This document shows positions 1-6,220 of a stretch of DNA of 8,216 nt, piece after piece (position 1 is the first letter of the stretch; each line of letters opens with the position of its first letter). Under the pieces are notes generated by a model. That model saw only the letters and a list, made by a program, of their open reading frames with translations, was not told the origin of the DNA and ran no database searches. The stretch spans positions 1-8,216 of the forward strand of contig CAINKA010000067.1 in assembly GCA_903849835.1 (NCBI GenBank), read 5' to 3'. Made by a program: the position numbers and the translations under genes. The DNA comes from an uncultured Alphaproteobacteria bacterium (GTDB lineage: Bacteria > Pseudomonadota > Alphaproteobacteria > Rickettsiales > UBA1997).

Positions 1-5
1 CCTAG

Positions 6-33
6 AATCATGCTTCGACAAGCTCAGCATGAC
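6..33 (-). repeat. Family 1 palindromic intergenic repeat, copy 1
   Basis: A 28-base element whose ends TCATGCT and AGCATGA form a perfect 7-bp stem around a loop containing TCGACAAGCTC. Its reverse complement matches 7103-7130 at 27 of 28 positions, the only difference being A versus G in the loop. A related subtype lies at 7148-7173. It sits just upstream of bamD, between that gene and whatever precedes the window. The copies are intergenic and near-identical, which points to a dispersed genomic repeat. From memory, similar strings occur in many bacterial genomes, but I cannot search here. The strand label is arbitrary: minus means opposite to the 7103-7130 copy. Confidence 0.8.
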
Positions 34-71
34 ATTGAGGACGCGATCAGCGCAGAACATAAATAAAAATT

Positions 72-788
72 ATGAAAAAAATCTTCCTTCTCCTACTAAT
101 CCCATCCCTACTCCTCTCTTGCTCCAAGAAAGATGAAAAAACTGACGCAGAAATTTCTTACACGAAAGCGATGAAGCTTTTGAAGAAGAGAAATTACTCC
201 GAAGCAGCAACTGGATTTGAAAAAATTGACGATGATTTTCCTTTTTCAAAATGGGCTGCGAAGGCGCAAACCATGGCGATCTACGCTCGATACAAGGATG
301 AAGATTACACCAAATTACTTTCAGTTGCGGAAGATTTTTTACGACTGAATCCGAACAGCGAATATGTGCCCTACGCGCTCTACATGAAAGGCCTGTCTTA
401 CTACAACCAAATCCCAATTATCGAAAGTGCACAGGATCACACTCAACAAGCCTCTTTTACTTTTCGTGAATTAGTGGCGCGCTTTCCAAACAGCGATTAC
501 ACAGCTGATGCGAAAGAAAAATTAGAATTTGTCGACGAACATTTAGCCGGCGCAAAAATGTCGATCGGTCGCTATCAAATTCGAAATCAAAATTATGTCG
601 GCGCAATCAATAATTTTAGCGATGTGGTGGAGCGCTACCGCCAGACCAATCAAGTGCCCGAAGCATATTTCCGCCTGACCGAAATTTATCGCAAAGTTGG
701 CCTAAAAGAAGAAGCAACTAAAGCTCAAGAACAATTAGTCGAACGCTTCCCAGAAAATTATTGGACAAAATTAGCAGAAAAAAAATGA
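72..788 (+). CDS. bamD: Outer membrane protein assembly factor BamD (lipoprotein)
   Basis: BamD is the essential lipoprotein of the BAM complex, which folds beta-barrel proteins into the outer membrane; it acts at the periplasmic face of that membrane. The 238-residue protein begins with a basic and hydrophobic signal peptide ending in lipobox LLSC, so Cys17 would be lipidated. The next residue is Ser rather than Asp, consistent with outer-membrane sorting under the E. coli Lol rule. The rest is TPR-like helical repeats, roughly residues 28-60, 64-98, 99-155, 160-195 and 196-230. RFPNSDYTADAKEKL (137-151) and the following LAGAKMSIGRY stretch are characteristic of alphaproteobacterial BamD. 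Length fits the family (about 240). No Shine-Dalgarno is visible; the leader is A/T-rich. The stop overlaps the bioA start in ATGA (785-788), implying translational coupling. A run of eight A's precedes the stop. Confidence 0.93.
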   Translation: MKKIFLLLLIPSLLLSCSKKDEKTDAEISYTKAMKLLKKRNYSEAATGFEKIDDDFPFSKWAAKAQTMAIYARYKDEDYTKLLSVAEDFLRLNPNSEYVPYALYMKGLSYYNQIPIIESAQDHTQQASFTFRELVARFPNSDYTADAKEKLEFVDEHLAGAKMSIGRYQIRNQNYVGAINNFSDVVERYRQTNQVPEAYFRLTEIYRKVGLKEEATKAQEQLVERFPENYWTKLAEKK

Positions 789-2050
789 CCACCTCACGCC
801 TCACGCCTAACGACTTACGACTAGGTGCACAGCGCCTCTGGCTCCCCTACACCCAAATGCAAAACCACCTCCCCCAACTCGAAATCAAAACCGCAAAAGG
901 CTCAAAAATTTTTCTCAAAGATGGTAGGATTTTGATCGACGGCATTAGCTCGTGGTGGAGTGTCGCGCATGGTTACAACCACCCTCACCTCGTTTCAGAA
1001 ATTACTCGTCAGGCAAAAATTTTATCTCACGTAATGCTCGCCGGATTTGCCAATGATCAAACCTACAAACTCGCTCACAGATTGTGCAAATTCAGCGAAA
1101 TGGATCACGTATTTTTTTCTGATTCGGGATCAACCGCAGTTGAAGTTGCGATGAAAATGGCGTGGCAATTTCACATTAATTCCGGCGAGTCACAAAAAAT
1201 AAAATTTATTTCCTTCAAAAATTCATATCACGGCGACACTACGGGCGCAATGTCTTTGGCTGATTTAACTTCCGGCATGCATAAAAAATTTCAGAAAATT
1301 TTACTGAAAAACTTCTCTCTCGATCTTCCAAAAAATAAAAATGATCTGAATAAATTTGAGGAATTCGTCAAAAAAAATAAAAAAATTCTCGCCGGAATTT
1401 TTATCGAACCTCTCGCTCAATGCGCTGGTGGCATGCAATTTCACAGCGCAGAAATTTTAAAAGAAATTTTTAACATCGCGAAAAAACATAAAATTCTTTT
1501 CATCGCCGATGAATGCGCGGTTGGATTTTTTCGCACAGGAAAAAAATTCGCGATTAATCACGCCAAAATAAAACCTGACATTTTAATTTTAGGAAAAGCT
1601 CTGACGGGTGGCATGATGACGCTTGCCGCCACTTTGACTTCAAAAGAAATCTTCAAAAAATTCCTCGGAAATTCCCTCGAATCAGCTTTGATGCACGGAC
1701 CAACTTTCATGGGAAATCCTTTGGCCTGCGCCGCTGCGAACGCTTCACTCGATTTATTCGAAACAGAAAATTACGCAGAAAAAGTTTTAAGCGATGAAAG
1801 TTTTCTAAAAAAAGAACTCGAAAAATGTCGCAAGAAAAAAAATGTGAGAGATGTTCGAGTGCTTGGCGCAATTGGTGTGATCGAGATTGACGCAGATCGA
1901 AATAAAATCTTGGCTCTACGTAAAAAATTTATTGAAACTGGAATTTTTTTACGACCATTTGAAAATTGCATTTACACCATGCCAGCTCTGAACATAAAAA
2001 AAACCGAGCTCCAAAAAATTACCAACTCCATTTCGGAAATTTTATCATGA
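785..2050 (+). CDS. bioA: Adenosylmethionine-8-amino-7-oxononanoate aminotransferase (DAPA synthase)
   Basis: BioA is a PLP-dependent class III aminotransferase that moves the amino group of S-adenosylmethionine onto KAPA to make DAPA, a late step of biotin synthesis in the cytoplasm. From ATG 785 the protein has 421 residues (E. coli 429). Visible BioA motifs are the WLPYTQM start (19-25), SSWW (55-58), DSGSTAVEVAMKMA (113-126), YHGD (148-151), IEPLAQCAGGM (207-217), DE (242-243), the PLP lysine in LGKALTGG (K271), GPTFMGNP (305-312), GAIGVIE (361-367) and RPF (390-392). These match BioA rather than related omega-aminotransferases. An in-frame ATG at 761 would add eight residues, but 785 gives the ATGA overlap with bamD and starts near the conserved region. 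The loop after the PLP aspartate reads CAVGFFRTG; the second Gly of the usual GFGRTG is Phe. No other biotin genes are in the window. Confidence 0.94.
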   Translation: MTTSRLTPNDLRLGAQRLWLPYTQMQNHLPQLEIKTAKGSKIFLKDGRILIDGISSWWSVAHGYNHPHLVSEITRQAKILSHVMLAGFANDQTYKLAHRLCKFSEMDHVFFSDSGSTAVEVAMKMAWQFHINSGESQKIKFISFKNSYHGDTTGAMSLADLTSGMHKKFQKILLKNFSLDLPKNKNDLNKFEEFVKKNKKILAGIFIEPLAQCAGGMQFHSAEILKEIFNIAKKHKILFIADECAVGFFRTGKKFAINHAKIKPDILILGKALTGGMMTLAATLTSKEIFKKFLGNSLESALMHGPTFMGNPLACAAANASLDLFETENYAEKVLSDESFLKKELEKCRKKKNVRDVRVLGAIGVIEIDADRNKILALRKKFIETGIFLRPFENCIYTMPALNIKKTELQKITNSISEILS

Positions 2051-2973
2051 CAAAAAAACATCCTTCAGCCTTCTCTTTAATTGAACTTTCAATCGTGATT
2101 TTAGTGATCGGCCTCTTGATCGGCGGCATGACTCAATCCTCCCGATTGATTTACGGATTCAAGCTTCGAACAGGGCAAACAATAACCCAAAGCTCTGGGG
2201 TAAATTCCATACCAGGAATCACAACTTGGCTCGAAACAACGGCGGATAGAAATATCACAAGCTCAACAAATGGCTCTGAACCAAATGACGGCGATAAAAT
2301 TTCGCTTTGGAGAGACTCAAATCCGCAAACAAATCCGAGAGTGGATCTTGCACAATCAACCGATGGCAGCAGGCCAACTTATTTGGCAGCTGGAATAGGC
2401 GGAATACCGTCGCTTAATTTCGACGGATCGAATGATTTTTTAACCAACTCAACCACGCTTCCAATTGCGGCGGGCGACGACAATTACACGATTGTCGTAG
2501 TTTGGAAATATGCCAACTCAGCTAGCTCTGCAGCCAGAATGGTTGTGTCGCAAGGAGGCGACACCACAGACAGTCACAGGCTCGGATCAATCCAAGTTAA
2601 AGCCGATGACTATCTCGGATTTTACGGCAACGACAATAACTTTTACCTCTCTTCAACAATTTCAAAAGGCACTCCCTACATTACGATTCTCAAAGTGAAT
2701 AACGACTTCTCGAACAACATTTCGATTTTTAGAAACAGCAACACTGCCGTGGTTGGAACAACGGGAGGTGGCGGAGATCTTGGGGCCGGCACATATTCCG
2801 ACCTTAACATCATGACAACACAATTCGTAATCGGCGCTCATCCCGTCAGCAACACCATGCCATTTTCTGGATTAATTTCAGAAATTATAATCTTCGATCG
2901 CGCGCTAAAATATTCCGAAATCACCGACATAAATTCCTACTTGTCGAAGAAATATAACATCATTTTGAACTAG
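2047..2973 (+). CDS. Type IV prepilin-like protein with LamG-like (concanavalin A-like) body
   Basis: The 308-residue protein starts MTKKHPSAFSLIELSIVI. This is a class III prepilin signal: a short basic leader, cleavage expected before Phe9, the key Glu at mature position 5, then a hydrophobic helix (about 9-31). The residue before the cleavage site is Ala instead of the usual Gly, which may weaken processing. Residues 55-308 resemble LamG-like jelly-roll proteins: PGITTWLE near the start, PSLNFDGSNDFL in the middle, and a C-terminal GLISEIIIFDRAL with an ending like YLSKKYNI. The likely role is an exported pilin or pseudopilin carrying a glycan- or protein-binding domain; the ligand is unknown. 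I chose ATG 2047 because it forms an ATGA overlap with the bioA stop and places the leader correctly. An upstream in-frame ATG at 1966 would bury the leader. No prepilin peptidase or pilus assembly genes are in the window. Confidence 0.85.
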   Translation: MTKKHPSAFSLIELSIVILVIGLLIGGMTQSSRLIYGFKLRTGQTITQSSGVNSIPGITTWLETTADRNITSSTNGSEPNDGDKISLWRDSNPQTNPRVDLAQSTDGSRPTYLAAGIGGIPSLNFDGSNDFLTNSTTLPIAAGDDNYTIVVVWKYANSASSAARMVVSQGGDTTDSHRLGSIQVKADDYLGFYGNDNNFYLSSTISKGTPYITILKVNNDFSNNISIFRNSNTAVVGTTGGGGDLGAGTYSDLNIMTTQFVIGAHPVSNTMPFSGLISEIIIFDRALKYSEITDINSYLSKKYNIILN

Positions 2974-2978
2974 GTTTT

Positions 2979-3239
2979 GGCGGGCGACCATAAGGGTCGC
3001 CCCTACAATCACCGTAGTGGTTTGGCCTTGTGCCAGCCTGCGGGCGGACACATGGGTCCGCCCCTACAACACCACAATTCATTGAAACCACAAACCACCC
3101 GTAGTGGCCGACCCGCGTGTCGGCCAGTTGATCAGGGAATTCGGTTTTGAGTTTAACATTCGCATTTCGGGCGACCATGAGGGTCGCCCCTACAACACCA
3201 CAAATCACCGTAGGGGCTGGCCTTGTGTGCCAGCCCGCC
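2979..3239. repeat. Cluster of six GTAG-headed REP-like hairpins in alternating orientation (BIME-like)
   Basis: The whole gap between two convergent genes is built from six hairpin units of about 28-30 bases: A 2979-3006 (-), B 3014-3040 (+), C 3040-3067 (-), D 3101-3129 (+), E 3166-3193 (-) and F 3210-3239 (+). Read 5' to 3', each starts with GTAG. Units A, C, E and F start GTAGGGGC and end in GCCC; A and F end GCCCGCC. Perfect 8-bp stems are A 2982-2989/2995-3002, C 3042-3049/3056-3063, D 3105-3112/3119-3126, E 3169-3176/3182-3189 and F 3214-3221/3229-3236; B is degenerate. GTAG before a GC-rich hairpin is the hallmark of REP elements mobilised by RAYT (REP-associated tyrosine) transposases in enterobacteria and pseudomonads. 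No RAYT gene is in the window. The hairpins may also end transcription from both convergent sides. Composition is far more GC-rich than the flanking genes. Confidence 0.82.
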
Positions 3240-3261
3240 GACAAACACGCATCCACCCACA

Positions 3262-5001
3262 TCAATAAAACCCATCAATCACATTTTTATATTTCTCTTC
3301 CAGCAAATTTCTTTTTAACTTCATCGAAGGCGTGATCTCGCCGGACTCGATGGATATTGGCGTTGTGGCGATGTGGAATTTCTGGATTTGCTCCCAGTGA
3401 TCTAAATTTTGATTAATTTTTTGAATCGCCTCTTCAACAAAATTTTGTAAAATTTCTGATTTCAAAAACTCTTCATCGCTTCCAGAAAAATTAAATTTTG
3501 TTTTGAATTTTTTTAGAATTTCAAATTCTGGGAATAAAATTGCAGAGGTAAATTTTCTGCCTTCAGCAATCACAATCGCGCCTAGTAAAAATCCTAACTT
3601 CTGCACCAAGCTTTGTTCTAGCGGCACCGGAGCAACATATTTTCCGTTCGAATTTTTAAAAATTTCTTTTTTGCGGCCGACAATTTTTACAAAACCTTGC
3701 TCGTCAATTTGCGCCAAATCTCCAGTTTTTAGCCAACCATTTTCAATAACTTCCGCAGTTTTTTCCGGCTTGCAGTGATAGCCCAGCATGATGTTTGGGC
3801 CTCGCGCTAACAGCTCGCCATCATTTGCGATTCGTAACTCAACAGCAGGAAATGCTTTTCCAACAGTTCCGAATTTTTGCGCCTTAGCGCAATTCACCGC
3901 CAAAACTGGCGAGCCTTCCGTCATGCCGTATCCGCAAAATAAATCGATTCCGATATTTTTGTAAAAGCGCTCTAAGTCCAGTGACAGTGCCGCTCCACCG
4001 CAGATGATCATTTTGATATTTCCACCAAGTGACTCACGAAATTTTTTGTAAATTAGGCGATCGAAGATGTTATCGAGTAGACTTTTTTGTGCGGTCGGAT
4101 CTTTTTCTAACGCACGTTGAAAAGCTTTTTTCCCCAAAAATTTTTTCACCAAACTTGCTGAGTCAATCCCTTCTTTAATTTTTGCAAAAACTTTTTCTAA
4201 CACTCTGGGAACAGTGGTCATCAGGCTCGGATGAGTTTCGCGCAAAATATTTCCAACGTTTTTTACATCATCCGCAAAGTAAATTGAGATACCTTGCGAA
4301 ATGTAAAACATCATCACCATGCGTTCAAAAATATGGGCGAGCGGCAAAAAAGATAATGCGACATCTTGCGAGTTCAGCGGAAAACATTCTGCCGTAGCCT
4401 TAATTTGCGAAACTAAATTTTGATGCGTCAACTCAACGCCCTTCGGCCTTCCCGTACTTCCTGAAGTGTAAATTATCGTCGCTAAATCGTGAGGCTGATT
4501 AATTTTTAGGAATGAATCGAGGTCATATTTTTTTTCATCAGCAGCTTTTTTACCCAGCAAAATCAAGCCTTCAAAGCTAATCGCAGATTCATTTTCGAAT
4601 CCGTAAGTGATGATTTTTAAATTTAAATTTCTGCTTTTTATTTCAGAAAAAATTTCAGCGTTGTCGGTGAAAATATATTTCACATCTGCATCTTCGATTT
4701 CGTAAAATAGATTTTCTTTCGAGATATTGTGGAAGATCGGAACAGTCACCGCACCCGCTAAAATCGCGCCTAAATCAACTATTAACCAAATTGGATTTTG
4801 GTAAGAACAATTGGCGATTGTTTGATTTTTTTGCAAACCAATTTCCCGCAAACCGCAAGCAAAATGAAAAGTTTTTTCTAGAAATTCTTGATTGGAAAAT
4901 GATCGTAACTGATTTTTTTCTTTGAAATTAAAAGCGCGCGGATTGCTAAAATTGCTGGCTTGAAATGAAATTAATTCGGAAAGCGTTGAGAAATTTTTCA
5001 T
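3262..5001 (-). CDS. Long-chain acyl-CoA synthetase-like AMP-binding ligase
   Basis: This ANL-superfamily enzyme would activate a fatty acid with ATP to an acyl-adenylate and then an acyl-CoA thioester, probably at the inner face of the cytoplasmic membrane. The 579-residue protein has the P-loop IIYTSGSTGRPKG (176-188), the adenine-binding GYGMTEG (367-373), TGD (426-428), the hinge segment GRKKEIFKNSNGKYVAP (442-458), and a C-terminal GEITPSMKLKRN with the probable catalytic Lys561. The hinge segment and length fit the FAA1/FadD15-type long-chain group rather than acetyl-CoA synthetases. Chain-length specificity cannot be read from sequence; an acyl-ACP synthetase activity is the main alternative. 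It begins 9 bases after the stop of the M48 protease gene, so both are probably one transcript. No clear Shine-Dalgarno precedes ATG 5001. The stop lies 22 bases from the REP-like cluster, whose unit F is the nearest downstream hairpin. Confidence 0.9.
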   Translation of the reverse strand: MKNFSTLSELISFQASNFSNPRAFNFKEKNQLRSFSNQEFLEKTFHFACGLREIGLQKNQTIANCSYQNPIWLIVDLGAILAGAVTVPIFHNISKENLFYEIEDADVKYIFTDNAEIFSEIKSRNLNLKIITYGFENESAISFEGLILLGKKAADEKKYDLDSFLKINQPHDLATIIYTSGSTGRPKGVELTHQNLVSQIKATAECFPLNSQDVALSFLPLAHIFERMVMMFYISQGISIYFADDVKNVGNILRETHPSLMTTVPRVLEKVFAKIKEGIDSASLVKKFLGKKAFQRALEKDPTAQKSLLDNIFDRLIYKKFRESLGGNIKMIICGGAALSLDLERFYKNIGIDLFCGYGMTEGSPVLAVNCAKAQKFGTVGKAFPAVELRIANDGELLARGPNIMLGYHCKPEKTAEVIENGWLKTGDLAQIDEQGFVKIVGRKKEIFKNSNGKYVAPVPLEQSLVQKLGFLLGAIVIAEGRKFTSAILFPEFEILKKFKTKFNFSGSDEEFLKSEILQNFVEEAIQKINQNLDHWEQIQKFHIATTPISIESGEITPSMKLKRNLLEEKYKNVIDGFY

Positions 5002-5010
5002 CCGAGAAAA

Positions 5011-6129
5011 TTAAAAAAACTTGCTGACTAAACGCCATAAAATTCCCAACTTGCGATTAATTGTTTCATGATTGCGAATATATTCTCGCACCATCAGATC
5101 AACATGGGCTTGCTTCGCCAAGTTCAAGCAGATAACGACTAAAAACATCAGAGAAAAATAATTCGACAGAGAATCAAAAAATCCCGCCCTAACAATCGAG
5201 TCAGATATTTTAACATTTTCGACTTTTTTAATTCTCGCTCTGGTCGCTGGATGAGTTGAAAAAAGCGTGAAATATCCACTTTCACCAAGCATCGACAAAG
5301 CCAATGCCATGTTCTGTCCACCGAATGCCTTAGCGGATTGGCGGTCGCAACGATATTCGATCGAACGCGAAACAAAGCGACGTAAAAATTCGTAAATATT
5401 GTAAACTACGAAGCGATTGAAAGAGGTGATTACGAAGTTCAAAAGAAAATAAATGTCGGACATTGTTCGCGCCATAAACCTTCCGCCGTAAGGCGTCATA
5501 CTTACCACTCGAGTTCCTAAATTAAAAATTACATGCAAAATATTTGAGACTAAATTTGTGATTCTTTGGTTGGTGATGATCAAAAAAGCTGGCAAAAAAT
5601 CCTTGTTGATTAAGTGAGACATTTCATGCCCAACAATGCTTCGCAAAGCTCCTAGAAAATTTTTCGGATCAGGGCATTCGACTAGGTAGTGATTGATTAA
5701 ACCGCGCGTCAAAACAATCGCCCTACTTCCTAAACTGCTGATCGCAAAAGCGTTTATTTCGTCGGAATTTTTAACGTAAAGCTTCACCGATTTTTCGCCG
5801 AATTTATTTTTTACCTGATCAAAAATTCCTGCTAAAAAATCGTAATCTTTTATTTTTTCGTAGCGCGTGCAGCCTTTGAGTGATGACCTAACCGAGAATC
5901 CAAAAAGAAAATCCAACACCAAATAAACCAACATCAAAAAGCTCACGACGAAGAGCAGCAGCAGAATCGCAAATTTTAAATTTTGAAAAACGCCACTTTC
6001 AATGGTGATTGTGTGATTTTTAAAATGAGCGAAGGGAACGATTGCAGCCAATACTGGTGCGGATAAAACCACGATGTTAAAAATCGTAACGATGTAAACG
6101 AGGATCAGATTGATTGGCTTGGCTAGCAT
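5011..6129 (-). CDS. Membrane-bound M48 family zinc metalloprotease (HtpX-like)
   Basis: The 372-residue protein has two N-terminal membrane segments (about 7-33 and 52-78) and a zinc peptidase domain. Motifs are NAFAISSLGSRAIVLTRGL (126-144), the zinc-binding HEMSH (168-172), the third ligand Glu258 in EYRCD (usually EYxAD), and STHPATRARI (291-300). A further hydrophobic segment lies near 325-337. M48 membrane peptidases such as HtpX degrade damaged or misassembled membrane proteins, with the active site in the cytoplasm. This one is longer than HtpX (about 290 residues), so it is better called M48 family than HtpX. It is the first gene of a minus-strand pair with the acyl-CoA ligase and is transcribed divergently from kdsA. 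ATG 6129 is favoured because it starts directly before the first membrane segment; its leader is A/T-rich without Shine-Dalgarno. Confidence 0.88.
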   Translation of the reverse strand: MLAKPINLILVYIVTIFNIVVLSAPVLAAIVPFAHFKNHTITIESGVFQNLKFAILLLLFVVSFLMLVYLVLDFLFGFSVRSSLKGCTRYEKIKDYDFLAGIFDQVKNKFGEKSVKLYVKNSDEINAFAISSLGSRAIVLTRGLINHYLVECPDPKNFLGALRSIVGHEMSHLINKDFLPAFLIITNQRITNLVSNILHVIFNLGTRVVSMTPYGGRFMARTMSDIYFLLNFVITSFNRFVVYNIYEFLRRFVSRSIEYRCDRQSAKAFGGQNMALALSMLGESGYFTLFSTHPATRARIKKVENVKISDSIVRAGFFDSLSNYFSLMFLVVICLNLAKQAHVDLMVREYIRNHETINRKLGILWRLVSKFF

Positions 6130-6220
6130 TTTTTACAAGAATTTAATTTGAAATTTGATGCGGCGGGACTTACTTACGTCCGCTTAAATAATTCCAATTT
6201 TTTTAATTAACAAAAATAAA
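6130..6220. promoter_or_regulatory. Divergent intergenic region between the M48 protease gene and kdsA
   Basis: Ninety-one bases separate the two divergent starts, so promoters for both directions should lie here (inference). I see no convincing -35/-10 pair with proper spacing on either strand. The centre holds an imperfect GC-rich hairpin, about 6163-6183, with GCGGGAC opposite GTCCGC, one bulged base and an 8-base loop. It stands out against the A/T-rich flanks and vaguely resembles unit C of the REP-like cluster, so it may be a decayed repeat or an operator. Confidence 0.4.

Noticed and set aside
35..63. Promoter-like TTGAGG with 17-base spacing to CATAAA before bamD
   Set aside because: Both boxes are weak, the first lies next to the repeat, and transcription would begin almost at the bamD start codon; not strong enough to list.
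1370..1385. Long A-runs in bioA as a frameshift defect
   Set aside because: The frame is intact across the run and the protein aligns end to end with BioA motifs; only sequence-level slippage risk remains.
1966..2046. Upstream start for the pilin-like gene
   Set aside because: It would add 27 residues overlapping bioA and bury the short basic prepilin leader; ATG 2047 gives the right leader and the ATGA overlap.
2960..3265. Minus-strand 101-residue ORF over the intergenic repeat cluster
   Set aside because: Its sequence is entirely translated hairpin repeat (GVVGADPCVRP-type peptides) and it overlaps the ends of both neighbouring genes; the array explains it.
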